NCBI RefSeq assembly: GCF_034674885.1
Contig: NZ_JAUCDS010000001.1
Span: forward strand, 62,001 to 126,000
Reading direction: 5' to 3'
Source of the DNA: Castellaniella sp034674885
GTDB taxonomy: Bacteria > Pseudomonadota > Gammaproteobacteria > Burkholderiales > Burkholderiaceae_B
DNA: 64,000 nucleotides
Within the stretch, counting starts at the first letter, position 1, and the number at the start of each line of letters is the position of its first letter. The notes below the pieces were generated by a model that was not told the origin of the DNA, searched no databases, and saw only the letters and a program-made list of their open reading frames with translations. Position numbers and translations under genes: made by a program. Below, in pieces: positions 55,330-64,000 of this stretch.

Positions 55330-56475
55330 ATGAAATCACCGACCTGGCGCTGGATGACCGGCTGCGCGCTGGCTGCCTTCGCACTGACGGCGCACGCCGC
55401 CGACCCGATCAAGATCGGCTCTGTCCTGTCGGCGACCGGCCCTGCCGCCTTCCTGGGCGACCCGGAAGTCAAGACCCTGGAAATGTACGTCGACTCCATC
55501 AACAAGGCGGGCGGCGTCCTGGGCCGGCAGCTGCAGCTCGTGCATTATGACGATGGCAGCGACGCGAACAAGGCCAACGGTTTCGCCAAGCGCCTGATCT
55601 ACGACGACCAGGTCGACGTCATCATCGGCGGCACCACCACGGGCTCTACCATGTCCATGGATCCGCTCGCCGAAAAAGCGGGCATCCCCTTCATTTCCCT
55701 GGCGGGCGCGGTCGTCATCATCGATCCGGTGAAGAAATGGCTGTTCAAGACCCCGCACACCGACCGCATGGCCGCCGAGAAGGTGTTCGAGGACATGAAG
55801 AAGCGCGGCCTCACGAAGATCGCCCTGCTCAGCGAAACCAGCGGCTTCGGCCAATCCGGAAAGAAGGAATCCGAACTGGTCGCGCCCAACTACGGCATCC
55901 AGATCGTGGCCAACGAGACCTACGGCCCCAAAGACACAGACATGAGCCCGCAGCTGACCAAGATCAAGAACACCCCCGACGTCCAGGCAGTTCTGATTTT
56001 CGGCCTGGGTCAGGGACCGGCGCTGGTCACCCGCAACTACAAGCAGCTGGACGTCAAGCTGCCGCTCTACCATGCGCACGGCGTGTGCTCGAATGAGTTC
56101 ATCAAGCTGGCCCGCGACGCGGCCGAAGGCGTGCGCCTGCCCTGCGCAGCCCTGGTCGTCGCCGACAAGCTGCCCGACAGCGATCCCCAGAAACCGGTCG
56201 TCACGGCCTACGCCAAGGCATTCCAGGATCGCTGGAACGCCGAAGTCTCGACGTTCGGCGGCCACGCCTATGACGGCCTGATGCTCTACGTCGACGCGGT
56301 CAAGCGGGCCGGCAGCACCGACAAGGCCAAGGTGCGCGACGCCATCGAACAGACCAAGGGCTATGTCGGCACGGGCGGCGTGGTGAACATGTCGGCCACC
56401 GACCACATGGGCCTGGACCTGAGCGCCTTCCGCATGCTCGAGATCCACAATGGCGACTGGAAGCTGATCGACTGA
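55330..56475 (+). CDS. LivK-type periplasmic substrate-binding protein
   Basis: 381 residues with a signal peptide cleaved near HAA-DP (about 25). Type I periplasmic-binding fold: IKIGSVLSATGPAAFLGDPE, DDQVDVIIGGTTTGSTMSM and HAYDGLMLYVDAVKRAGS. It is the missing binding protein for livHMGF, which lie 8 kb away in the left arm; no other permease is near. In such clusters relatives bind aromatic acids. ATG at 55330 has AAGGAG. A 214-bp gap after paaK suggests its own promoter. Confidence 0.92.
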   Translation: MKSPTWRWMTGCALAAFALTAHAADPIKIGSVLSATGPAAFLGDPEVKTLEMYVDSINKAGGVLGRQLQLVHYDDGSDANKANGFAKRLIYDDQVDVIIGGTTTGSTMSMDPLAEKAGIPFISLAGAVVIIDPVKKWLFKTPHTDRMAAEKVFEDMKKRGLTKIALLSETSGFGQSGKKESELVAPNYGIQIVANETYGPKDTDMSPQLTKIKNTPDVQAVLIFGLGQGPALVTRNYKQLDVKLPLYHAHGVCSNEFIKLARDAAEGVRLPCAALVVADKLPDSDPQKPVVTAYAKAFQDRWNAEVSTFGGHAYDGLMLYVDAVKRAGSTDKAKVRDAIEQTKGYVGTGGVVNMSATDHMGLDLSAFRMLEIHNGDWKLID

Positions 56476-56499
56476 ATGCCAGTGTCTGCGCGATGAACC

Positions 56500-56526
56500 A
56501 CCGGCCGCTCCTGCGGCCGGTTTTTT
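56500..56526. terminator. Intrinsic terminator shared by livK-like and IclR genes
   Basis: ACCGGCCGC and GCGGCCGGT pair as a perfect 9-bp stem around TCCT, followed by T6. It lies 25 bp after the livK-like stop. Its T run includes the stop codon of the convergent IclR gene, so the two genes end at the same hairpin. Confidence 0.92.
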
Positions 56527-57292
56527 ACCCACCCACCGCCGCCGAGATCCGCCGGCCAGCCGCCTGCAGCGCCAGGGCGGACGGGCTGTCCGGATCAGCC
56601 TGCAGGGACGCGGCGTGCCCCACCAGCGTCAGGGCCAGCAGCAGCTGGCCCTGCGCATCGAGTACCGGCACGCTGAGGGCGTTGATGCCGGGAACGTGTT
56701 CGCCTTCCACCACCGCCAGGCCGCGCGACCGGATGTCGCGGCACACGGCGGCGGCCAGCCGCCGCGAGGGCGGGTCCTGCCAAGCAGCGAAGACACGCCC
56801 CGTGGCTGAGGATTCCAGATCGAAGAGGGCACCCTCCGCCACCCCGACGGACACCCCTTGGCCCGGCTGGCAGACCCGGATGGCGGTCACCCCTCCCTGC
56901 CCGTTCACCGCGACGAAACAGGTTTCCCCCAGTGCTTGCGCCAGGGCGCGGGCCTCGGTTCCAGCCAGTTGCAGGGGATCCTGGCGCGCCAGCCAGGACA
57001 GCGCCAGATCGCGCACGGCCGGACCGACGTCGTACTGACCCGTGCGCGCATCCTGGCAGACCCAACCGGCGCGGGCCAGGCTGACCAGATAGCGATAGGC
57101 CTTGGCCCTGTGCATCCCGGCCCGCCGGGCGAGGTCCGACAGGCCGCACGGAGAACCCCCATCGGCCAGCAGGCGAAACAATTCCAGCCCCAATTCCACC
57201 GACTGGATCCCCTGGATGTCGCCGGGCCAGGCCCCGGCCGGCAGCGCAGCAGCCGCCTGCCTGGGTGGCATGTCGTCGTCGATAGGCACCAT
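56525..57292 (-). CDS. IclR-family transcriptional regulator
   Basis: 255 residues. The N-terminal winged helix reads GLSDLARRAGMHRAKAYRYL (about 53-72), then the IclR effector domain with the cysteine region GETCFVAVNGQGG. IclR proteins commonly govern aromatic degradation operons. It is divergent from the homogentisate-dioxygenase-like gene, its likely target. ATG at 57292 has GCGGAG at seven bases. Confidence 0.9.
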   Translation of the reverse strand: MVPIDDDMPPRQAAAALPAGAWPGDIQGIQSVELGLELFRLLADGGSPCGLSDLARRAGMHRAKAYRYLVSLARAGWVCQDARTGQYDVGPAVRDLALSWLARQDPLQLAGTEARALAQALGETCFVAVNGQGGVTAIRVCQPGQGVSVGVAEGALFDLESSATGRVFAAWQDPPSRRLAAAVCRDIRSRGLAVVEGEHVPGINALSVPVLDAQGQLLLALTLVGHAASLQADPDSPSALALQAAGRRISAAVGG

Positions 57293-57508
57293 GAACTGTC
57301 TCCGCTTTTTTGACCCCGCTATCGCCCGCCACCCACCGCAACGCCCACCGATGTCAAACCAACACACCGATCGCCCCGATCAGAAGCCCGCCCAATCCAT
57401 TCATGGACAAAAACTGTTGGACGCACGAACGAGATATGCCTTAGATTGTAATTGCTGCTTATATCATAACGCTGTTAATCATTGTATAACGTTTTGACGG
57501 AGACATCC
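57293..57508. promoter_or_regulatory. Divergent IclR/dioxygenase-like promoter region
   Basis: 216 bp; the part at about 57430-57495 is AT-rich. ATAACG recurs at 57466-57471 and 57486-57491, spaced 20 bp (two helical turns), in direct orientation. These are candidate operator half-sites for the IclR protein. No experimental evidence. Confidence 0.45.
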
Positions 57509-58639
57509 ATGAAGAACCCCATCACATTCCCCAAGGCCGAAGGCGTCTACACGCGCCAGGCTCATTGCGACATCCCCGACGGCCTGTACGAACGCGAACA
57601 CGGCCGCAACGGTTTCTTCGGCCCGGCCAGCCACATCCTGCACACCCACAAGCCCACCAGCTGGACAAAATGGGAAGGCCCGCTGGAACTCACCCTGCTG
57701 GACCTGAACCGCCTGGACGACAGCGCCCCCTGCCCCTGGAAGGCGCGGCGCTTCATGCACAACGGCCAGACCCAGGTCTGTTTCTGGAAATTCGACGTCT
57801 CCATGCCGGACCTGGCGCGCAACGGCGACGGCGACATGATCCTGTTCTTCCACCGGGGCGAAGGCGAATTCTTCTGCGACTACGGCCACATGAGCTACCG
57901 CGAAGGCGACTACATCAATATTCCACGCGGCACGACCTGGCGCCTGGAAACGTCGACGCGCAACGAGGTCCTGACCATCGAAGCCACCGAAGACCTGTTC
58001 CAGATCCCGGAACGCGGCATCACCGGCCGCCACGCGCAATTCGACCTGGCCGTGCTGGATACGCCGAAAATCGACGAAGCATACAAGGCCCAGTACGGCG
58101 AACATGAAACCCGTGTGCGCGCCAAACGCCGCCAGCAGGTCACGACGGTGACCTTCCCCTACAACTTCCTGGACACGGCCGGCTGGCACGGAGACTGCGT
58201 GCCGGTGAAGCTGAACTGGCGCGACATCCGCGAACTGCTGTCGGACCGCTATCACCTGCCGCCAACGGTGCATGCGACCTTTCTGTCGAACACCATCATC
58301 GTCTGCACCTTCGCCCCGCGCCCCATCGAAAGCGACCCAGGCGCGCTCAAGGTGCCCTTCTATCACAACAACGACGAATTCGACGAGTCGATCTTCTACC
58401 ACCAGGGCAATTTCTTCAGCCGCGACAACATCAAACCCGGCATGTTCACCCTGCATCCCTCGGGTTTCCATCACGGTCCGCACCCCAAAGCCTTCGCGGC
58501 GGCGGCAGCCAACAATCAGGGCGAACGCAAGTACACCGATGAAGTCGCCGTGATGATCGATTCACGCTACCCGCTGGAACTCGACACCTTGCCCGATGGG
58601 GTCAAGGTTCCGGGCTACCTGGACTCGTGGAAGGAATGA
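57509..58639 (+). CDS. Homogentisate 1,2-dioxygenase-like paralogue
   Basis: 376 residues, about 55 shorter than the true HmgA encoded just downstream and clearly divergent from it. It keeps the HmgA-like double-cupin layout: ILFFHRGEGEFFCDYG with EGDYINIPRGTTW in the first half; the metal site in the second half is likely H286 and E290 (FYHNNDEFDE) plus H321 or H322 (PSGFHHGPHP). Spacing H-x3-E differs from H-x5-E of HmgA, so the substrate is probably a different dihydroxy-aromatic acid. ATG at 57509 has GGAG. Regulated presumably by the divergent IclR gene. Confidence 0.83.
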   Translation: MKNPITFPKAEGVYTRQAHCDIPDGLYEREHGRNGFFGPASHILHTHKPTSWTKWEGPLELTLLDLNRLDDSAPCPWKARRFMHNGQTQVCFWKFDVSMPDLARNGDGDMILFFHRGEGEFFCDYGHMSYREGDYINIPRGTTWRLETSTRNEVLTIEATEDLFQIPERGITGRHAQFDLAVLDTPKIDEAYKAQYGEHETRVRAKRRQQVTTVTFPYNFLDTAGWHGDCVPVKLNWRDIRELLSDRYHLPPTVHATFLSNTIIVCTFAPRPIESDPGALKVPFYHNNDEFDESIFYHQGNFFSRDNIKPGMFTLHPSGFHHGPHPKAFAAAAANNQGERKYTDEVAVMIDSRYPLELDTLPDGVKVPGYLDSWKE

Positions 58640-58649
58640 CGCGCGGCCG

Positions 58650-58679
58650 CCCGACGCGCCCGATCAGCGCCGCGTCGGG
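58650..58679. repeat. 9-bp inverted repeat at convergent gene ends
   Basis: CCCGACGCG (58650-58658) and CGCGTCGGG (58671-58679) form a hairpin in the 24-bp gap between the HGO-like gene and hmgA, with the right arm inside the hmgA 3' end. There is no T run. It may act as a weak transcript-end hairpin. Confidence 0.4.
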
Positions 58680-59962
58680 TCGAAGTGCTTCGTCAGGCCC
58701 TGCCAGCAGCGGTAGTATTCCCGCTGCCGCTGCGGCGATTCCATGGCCTGGCGGGTGACCTGGATCGCCACCGGCGTCTCGAACATGAACGCCATGGTGT
58801 CGGCGATGTCGTCAGGCCGAGTCGTGTCTGCCGCGCTGGCCTTGGCGAAGGTCTCGGCATCCGGGCCATGGCCGGTCATGGTGTTGTGCAGCGATGCGCC
58901 GCCAGGCTGGAAACCCTCGGCCTTGGCGTCGTAATGACCATGCACCAGGCCCATGAATTCGCCGGCCAGGTTGCGGTGAAACCAGGGCGGCCGGAAGGTA
59001 TCCCGCATGGCCAGGATGCGCGGGGCGAAGGCGACGAAATCGATCGTGTCCACGCCCGGCACAGCGCTGGGCGCATGCAGCACCAGGAAGATCGACGGAT
59101 CCGGATGATCATAGGTGATCGAGCCGATCGCATTGAAGCGGCGCAGATCGTATTTATACGGCGTGTCGCTGCCATGCCAGGCCACCACGTCCAGGGGCGA
59201 GTGATCCATGCGGGCGCTCCAGAACCGGCCCTGGAATTTCGCCAGCAGTTCGAAGTCGCCATCGACGTCCTCGTAGGCAGCCACAGGCGCCAGGAAGTCG
59301 CGCGGGTTGGCCAGGCCATTCGAGCCGATCACACCCAGATCGGGCAGCCGGAAATGCGCGCCGGGATTCTCGCAGACATAGCCGCGCGCCACGCCATCGG
59401 GCAGACGGACCTGGAAACGCACGCCGCGCGGAATGACCGCGATTTCCTGGGGCTCGATCATCAGCACGCCCAATTCGGTCGCCAGTTCCAGGCGGCCCTG
59501 CTGCGGCACGATCAGCAGTTCGCCATCGGCGTCATAGAAATAACGGTCCCGCATCGAACGGTTGGCGGCATACAGGTGGATGCCGCAGCCGGCATTGCCG
59601 CCCATGGTCACCATGCCGTCCACGAAATCCACGGCTGCATCATCGCCGGGCAAAGGCATGGGATCCCACCGCAGCGGGTCCGGCGGAGTGGGGATGTCGT
59701 CGTAGTGGCTCAGCCAGCGGGCCCCGGCCGAGGACGGCTCGAACGGCCCGTGCGTTGCCGCCGGCCGGATGCGATACAGCCAGGATCGACGATTGGCATG
59801 ACGCGGCGCGGTGAACGCCGTGCCCGACAGTTGTTCGGCATACAGGCCATAAGGGGCCCGCTGGGGGGAATTGCGTCCCGCCGGCAACGCGCCGGCCAAA
59901 GCCTCGGTGGCGAATTCGTTGCCGAACCCGCTCTGGTATTCCAAGGAGGATGTCGTGCTCAT
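58664..59962 (-). CDS. hmgA: Homogentisate 1,2-dioxygenase
   Basis: 432 residues. Opens the homogentisate ring to maleylacetoacetate using Fe(II) and O2. N-terminal LEYQSGFGNEFATEAL and the iron ligands H329, E335 (WFHRNLAGEFMGL) and H365 (GHGPDAETF) are diagnostic. ATG at 59962 has GGGAG. Third gene of fahA-maiA-hmgA; 91 bp after maiA. Confidence 0.97.
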   Translation of the reverse strand: MSTTSSLEYQSGFGNEFATEALAGALPAGRNSPQRAPYGLYAEQLSGTAFTAPRHANRRSWLYRIRPAATHGPFEPSSAGARWLSHYDDIPTPPDPLRWDPMPLPGDDAAVDFVDGMVTMGGNAGCGIHLYAANRSMRDRYFYDADGELLIVPQQGRLELATELGVLMIEPQEIAVIPRGVRFQVRLPDGVARGYVCENPGAHFRLPDLGVIGSNGLANPRDFLAPVAAYEDVDGDFELLAKFQGRFWSARMDHSPLDVVAWHGSDTPYKYDLRRFNAIGSITYDHPDPSIFLVLHAPSAVPGVDTIDFVAFAPRILAMRDTFRPPWFHRNLAGEFMGLVHGHYDAKAEGFQPGGASLHNTMTGHGPDAETFAKASAADTTRPDDIADTMAFMFETPVAIQVTRQAMESPQRQREYYRCWQGLTKHFDPTRR

Positions 59963-60053
59963 GATGATCTCCCGAAAAGCACGGCCGGCAACCGGCACAC
60001 ACGCCGGATACGCCAGACCATGGTTGGCGCCCGCCGTCACAAACGACGCACCG

Positions 60054-60698
60054 TCACTCGGCGTCGGGCTGCGCGCCTGGATGCGCCGCCTGGAAGGCGG
60101 GCAGCGATTCACAATACGCCGCGATTCGCGCGATGGTCGGAAAAGCCGACAGATCCACATCATAGCGACGCGCGTTGTAGACCTGGGGCACCAGGCAGCA
60201 GTCGGCCATGCCCGGCTCGTCGCCATGGCAGCAAAGCCCCGTCTCGGGCGATCTCAACTGGGCCTCCAACGACTGGAAACCCAGGCCTACCCAGTGCCGG
60301 TACCAATCGTCGCGGGCGGACTGCTCGACCTTCAGTTCGTGCGCCAGCCAGCGCAGGACGCGCAGATTGTTCAAGGGGTGGATGTCGCAGGCGATGTGCA
60401 GCGCCAGGGCGCGTACCCGGGCGCGGCCCAGCGCATCGGCCGGCAGCAGCGTGGCGGGACCACGGGTCTCGTCCAGGTACTCCATGATCGCCAGGGACTG
60501 GGTCAGGATCTGGCCGTTCTCGTCCAGCGTCGGCACCAGGCCTTCAGGATTGCGACGCAGGTAGTCTTCCCCCAGCTGCTCGCCGCCGTGGCGCAACAGG
60601 TGCACAGGCACGACCCGATAATCCAGCCCCTTCAATCCCAGCGCGATCCGGACGCGGTAAGCCGCCGAGCTGCGAAAATAGGAATAGAGATCCAGCAT
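60054..60698 (-). CDS. maiA: Maleylacetoacetate isomerase
   Basis: 214 residues, zeta-class glutathione transferase. The active-site SSAAYRVRIALGLKG contains the Ser-Ser pair and Arg that isomerise maleylacetoacetate with glutathione. The GSH-binding QSLAIMEYLDE and the C-terminal helical domain are normal. ATG at 60698, four bp after the fahA stop. Confidence 0.95.
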   Translation of the reverse strand: MLDLYSYFRSSAAYRVRIALGLKGLDYRVVPVHLLRHGGEQLGEDYLRRNPEGLVPTLDENGQILTQSLAIMEYLDETRGPATLLPADALGRARVRALALHIACDIHPLNNLRVLRWLAHELKVEQSARDDWYRHWVGLGFQSLEAQLRSPETGLCCHGDEPGMADCCLVPQVYNARRYDVDLSAFPTIARIAAYCESLPAFQAAHPGAQPDAE

Positions 60699-60702
60699 GG
60701 AT

Positions 60703-61722
60703 TCAGGCTCCCGCGCGACGCTCGACCATCTGCTCGATGGTGCCGAAGATGTCCTGGCCCCGAGCATCGCTCATGTGAATGCGTACCGTGTCGCCAAAGC
60801 GCATGAAGGGCGTGGAAGGGGCGCCGCCTTCGATGGTCTCGTACATGCGGACCTCGGCGATGCAGCAATATCCTACCCCGCCGTGGCGGATGCTGGACCC
60901 ATGCAGCCCGCCTTGCTTGTTGGACACCGTGCCCGAACCGATGATCGTCCCGGCAGCCAGTTGGCGCGTACGAGCGGCATGCGCAACCAGTTGTGGAAAA
61001 TCGAAGGTCATGTCCTGGCCGGCATCCGGACAGCCGAAAGGTTCTCCGTTCAAGTCGACCCGCAGCGGCAGGTGGACCTTGCCGTCGCGCCAGGCCGATC
61101 CCAGTTCGTCGGGCGTGACGGCCACCGGGGAAAACGCACTGGCCGGCTTGGACTGAAAAAAGCCGAAGCCTTTGGCCAATTCCCCCGGGATCAGTGCCCG
61201 CAAGGATACGTCGTTGACCAGCATCAGCAGGCGGATCGCGCCGGCGGCGTCCGACGGCCGCGTTCCCATGGGCACGTCGCCCGTGATGACGGCGACCTCG
61301 GCCTCCATGTCGATGCCCCAGTCCTCCGTGTCCGCGACAATCGGGTCCCGCGGCCCGATGAAGCTGTCCGAACCGCCTTGGTACATCAGCGGATCAGTAA
61401 AGAAGGATTCCGGCACCTGGCTGTTGCGGGCGCGGCGCACCAATTCCACGTGGTTCAGGTAGGCCGAGCCATCCGCCCACTGATAGGCGCGCGGCAGCGG
61501 TGAATGGCAAGCGGCGGTATCGAAAGGGCGGGCCGCCCCGTCCTGGCCCGAATTGAGCCGATCGTAGGCGGCACGCAGCGCCGGCAGGCAGGCATCCCAG
61601 TCGTCCAGCGCCGCCTGCAAGGTAGGCGCGATCTCGGGCACTGCAACGCACTGCGACAGATCCCGGGACACGACGACCAGGCGGCCGTCGCGCGACTCGT
61701 TTTTCAAAGTGGCAAGCTTCAT
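60703..61722 (-). CDS. fahA: Fumarylacetoacetase
   Basis: 339 residues of the FAH family, splitting fumarylacetoacetate to fumarate and acetoacetate. Metal ligands lie in WGIDMEAEVAVITGDV and the preceding catalytic region; GSGTVSNKQGG is the FAH C-terminal motif. First gene of the homogentisate operon, preceded by the TRAP receptor gene on the same strand. Confidence 0.93.
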   Translation of the reverse strand: MKLATLKNESRDGRLVVVSRDLSQCVAVPEIAPTLQAALDDWDACLPALRAAYDRLNSGQDGAARPFDTAACHSPLPRAYQWADGSAYLNHVELVRRARNSQVPESFFTDPLMYQGGSDSFIGPRDPIVADTEDWGIDMEAEVAVITGDVPMGTRPSDAAGAIRLLMLVNDVSLRALIPGELAKGFGFFQSKPASAFSPVAVTPDELGSAWRDGKVHLPLRVDLNGEPFGCPDAGQDMTFDFPQLVAHAARTRQLAAGTIIGSGTVSNKQGGLHGSSIRHGGVGYCCIAEVRMYETIEGGAPSTPFMRFGDTVRIHMSDARGQDIFGTIEQMVERRAGA

Positions 61723-61795
61723 GGGGACTCCAGTTGCCCGGGCGGCCAGGGCACGCCCGGAGCGCAGGGCGGCCGCCCTGCGTGTAAAAGCGGAC

Positions 61796-62776
61796 TTACT
61801 TCAGCTCGGCCTGGACCTGGTCGAACAGATCCTGGCCGACGCTGGGAATGAACATCTTCCAGACCGGCTGCACGCGTTCACGCATGCGGTCGTGCTCGAC
61901 GTCGCTGACCTCGTTGATCTCCATGCCGTGTTTGGCCATGGTTTCCTTGGCGGACTGCGCCTGGGCGCGCGCCACCTGGCGCTGATAGGCCCGGGCCTCG
62001 ACGGCGGAATCCTTCAGGATCTTCTGCTGATCCGGAGTGAGCTTGTCCCAGAAGGCCTTGGACACCAGCGGGATGAAGGCACCGTAGCTATGCCGCGTGA
62101 TGGACAGGTACTTCTGGACTTCGTAGAGCTTGAGCGCGGCGATGACGGCATTGGGCGTGCCCTGGCCGTCAATGGTGCGCGTTTCCAGCGCGGTATAGAG
62201 TTCCGGCACCGCCAGCGGCACCGGATTGGCGCCCAGGGCCTTGATGGTCTCCTGGGTGATCTTCGCCTGGATCGACCGGAATTTCAGACCTTCGAAGTCT
62301 TCAGCCTTGGCGATCGGATGCTTGCTGTTGGTGGCGTTGAAAAAGCCGTTTTCCCAATACGCCAGGCCTACCAGCCCATGTGCGGGCAGGGTCTCGAGCA
62401 GCTTCTGGCCCACCGGGCCATCCAGTACTTTTTCCGCCTGCTGGCTGTCCTTGAACAGGAAGGGGAAATCCAGGATTTCATACGCCTTCACCATGCCCGT
62501 CAGGGTGGTGGTCTGGGGCACGGTGAACTCGATCGTGCCCCCCTGCAGGGCGGAAGTCACCTGCACGTCGTTGCCCAGTGCGCCGCTGTAGTAGGGCTTG
62601 ATGTCGATCTCGCCCTGGCTCTTGGCCTTGACCAGTTCGACGAACTTGGCGACGCCCTGGCCCTGGTGGGATTTTTCCGGCAAGGTCACGGCGAATTTCG
62701 CGGTGACGGCCGCCCAGGCAGAGCCGGACAGTGTCGCGGCCAGCAGGCCGACCAGCAAAGTAGTGCGGATTTTCAT
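61796..62776 (-). CDS. TRAP transporter substrate-binding protein (DctP)
   Basis: 326 residues with a signal peptide (cleaved near SAWA-AV, about 23). DctP fold: ILDFPFLFKDSQQAEKV, GLKFRSIQAKITQETIKALG with the carboxylate-binding arginine, and VPELYTALETRTIDGQGTP. It delivers an organic acid to the large permease encoded upstream. Adjacent to fahA-maiA-hmgA, so its ligand may be homogentisate-related or another aromatic or C4 acid. Confidence 0.92.
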   Translation of the reverse strand: MKIRTTLLVGLLAATLSGSAWAAVTAKFAVTLPEKSHQGQGVAKFVELVKAKSQGEIDIKPYYSGALGNDVQVTSALQGGTIEFTVPQTTTLTGMVKAYEILDFPFLFKDSQQAEKVLDGPVGQKLLETLPAHGLVGLAYWENGFFNATNSKHPIAKAEDFEGLKFRSIQAKITQETIKALGANPVPLAVPELYTALETRTIDGQGTPNAVIAALKLYEVQKYLSITRHSYGAFIPLVSKAFWDKLTPDQQKILKDSAVEARAYQRQVARAQAQSAKETMAKHGMEINEVSDVEHDRMRERVQPVWKMFIPSVGQDLFDQVQAELK

Positions 62777-62819
62777 GGGAGTCTCCTTGGGTGGAATGGA
62801 ATGAAGTGGGTGCCGGGCG

Positions 62820-64000
62820 CTAGCGCCACCATTGGGCAGGCACGGTCACCAACGAGGGGAACAGGATCAGGGCCACCAGCAGCGCGACCAGGGCAATCAG
62901 GAACGGGCTGATGCCGCGCGTGGCCTGGGCCATGGAGACCTTGCCCACGGAACTGACGACGTTCAGCACCACGCCCACGGGCGGCGTGATCATGCCGATC
63001 GAGCAGTTCATGATGAAGATCACGCCGAAGTACACGGGATCGATGTCCGCCGCCTGGACAATGGGCATGAATACCGGCGTGAAGATCAACACGATAGGGA
63101 TGAAATCCAGCACCATCCCGGCGAAGAACACCACCACCATCATGGCCGACATCAAGGCCAGTGGATGATCCGACAGCGCGGTCAGCCAACCGCCCACCTG
63201 GCCGGAGATGTCGGTGATGGTGATCATGTAGGACGCGACCATGGCCAGCGCAGCCAGCAGCAGCACGACCGACGTGGTCTGCGCCGTGGACAGCAGGCAT
63301 TCGTAGACTTTGCGCCAGCTGAGTTCCCGGTAGACCACTACGCCGACGAACAGCGCGTAGGCAGCCGCCACCACGGCGGATTCAGTCGGGGTGAAGATGC
63401 CGAAACGCAAGCCGCCGATGATGATGACCGGCAGCATCAGCGCCCAGCCGCCCTGCCCCAGCAGGCGCAGGCGCTGCCCCCAGGGCACCCGGGGCGTCAG
63501 CGCCGCCTTCTGCCGCCGGGCGACGAACCACCAGGCCACGGTCAGGAACAGCCCCATCAGGACGCCGGGCACGATCCCGGCCAGGAACAGGCGCGTGATC
63601 GACACGTTGGCCACCACGCCGAAGATCAGGAAGCCGATCGAGGGCGGGATGACCGGCGCGATGATGCCGCTGGCGGCCATCAGGCCGCAGGCGCGCGCGG
63701 GATCGTAGCCGGCCTGGCGCATCATGGGCACCAGGATCGCCGCCAGCGCCGCCGTGTCCGCCACCGCGGACCCCGACAGGCTGGCCAGCAGGATGCCGGC
63801 GCAGATCGCCACATAGCCCAGGCCGCCGCGCAGGTGTCCGACGAAGGCGCTGGCCATGTCGACGATGCGCCTGGACAGCCCGCCCGCATTCATGAACTCG
63901 CCCGCCAGGATGAAGAACGGCACCGCCATCAAGACGAAATTGTCGGCTCCGGCAACGGCGTTCTGCACGACGATCTGGGCGTCGAACTGCCCGATCAGCA
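62820..64000 (-). CDS. TRAP transporter large permease (DctM), 5' end outside window
   Basis: The visible 394 codons run off the right edge. Many membrane segments; VPFFILAGEFMNAGGLSRRI, GLMAASGIIAPVIPPSIGFL and GVIFIMNCSIGMITPPVGVV are DctM signatures. It forms the sodium-coupled importer with the DctP protein; the small DctQ subunit must lie beyond the window. Confidence 0.93.
   Translation of the reverse strand, partial: LIGQFDAQIVVQNAVAGADNFVLMAVPFFILAGEFMNAGGLSRRIVDMASAFVGHLRGGLGYVAICAGILLASLSGSAVADTAALAAILVPMMRQAGYDPARACGLMAASGIIAPVIPPSIGFLIFGVVANVSITRLFLAGIVPGVLMGLFLTVAWWFVARRQKAALTPRVPWGQRLRLLGQGGWALMLPVIIIGGLRFGIFTPTESAVVAAAYALFVGVVVYRELSWRKVYECLLSTAQTTSVVLLLAALAMVASYMITITDISGQVGGWLTALSDHPLALMSAMMVVVFFAGMVLDFIPIVLIFTPVFMPIVQAADIDPVYFGVIFIMNCSIGMITPPVGVVLNVVSSVGKVSMAQATRGISPFLIALVALLVALILFPSLVTVPAQWWR

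Overview
The window is about 64 kb of GC-rich (roughly 64 percent), densely coded chromosomal DNA. Gene content (RmuC, QueG, ArfB, RluE, AcnA, PanB, many LysR/IclR regulators, Liv-type and TRAP-type importers, homogentisate genes) and codon use point to a betaproteobacterium of the order Burkholderiales, most likely Alcaligenaceae (Bordetella/Achromobacter/Pusillimonas-like). This is an inference from protein resemblance; no rRNA or tRNA gene is present to confirm it. I found no CRISPR array, insertion sequence or integrase.

Region by region. 1-1.75 kb is an eroded accessory patch: a truncated NYN-domain gene, a 3' remnant of a winged-helix-type protein and a LysR gene that has lost its DNA-binding domain. 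1.8-39 kb is mostly housekeeping and transport: a cupin, queG, a PAS-GAF-GGDEF protein, a small secreted protein beside an ECF sigma/anti-sigma pair, rluE-arfB, a 14-TM exporter with divergent LysR, a PheC-like periplasmic protein next to 4-hydroxyphenylpyruvate dioxygenase, metY, a ybaK-like deacylase behind an 11-C tract, a chemoreceptor, a 2OG oxygenase, an iron-type ABC importer, corA, rmuC, panB, an aldo/keto reductase followed by a duplicated terminator, acnA, a FmdE-like protein, a second GGDEF protein, a nucleobase permease and a PAP2 phosphatase.

40.1-56.5 kb is one large divergent aromatic-acid cluster. The left arm (all minus strand) runs diiron oxygenase, ferredoxin-type NAD(P)H reductase, PaaX repressor, livH, livM, livG, a hemerythrin-livF fusion, a metallo-beta-lactamase-fold protein with an altered metal site, an MhpA-like FAD monooxygenase and a DUF2783 protein. 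The right arm (plus strand) runs paaN-like, paaG-like, paaI-like, paaK-like and a livK-like binding protein. They share an AT-rich 363-bp promoter region. The set reads as: import by the Liv transporter, CoA activation by the PaaK-like ligase, oxidation by the two-component diiron oxygenase, isomerisation/ring opening by the PaaG- and PaaN-like proteins, with PaaI as rescue thioesterase. It differs from the classical phenylacetate pathway because no paaABCDE, no MaoC hydratase domain and no paaF/H/J are present. This is the best candidate in the window for an undescribed system; the substrate is unknown.

56.5-64 kb adds an IclR regulator divergent from a homogentisate-dioxygenase-like paralogue, then the true homogentisate operon (fahA-maiA-hmgA) and a TRAP importer that runs off the window end. 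With hpd at 11.8 kb, the window encodes 4-hydroxyphenylpyruvate to fumarate plus acetoacetate in full.
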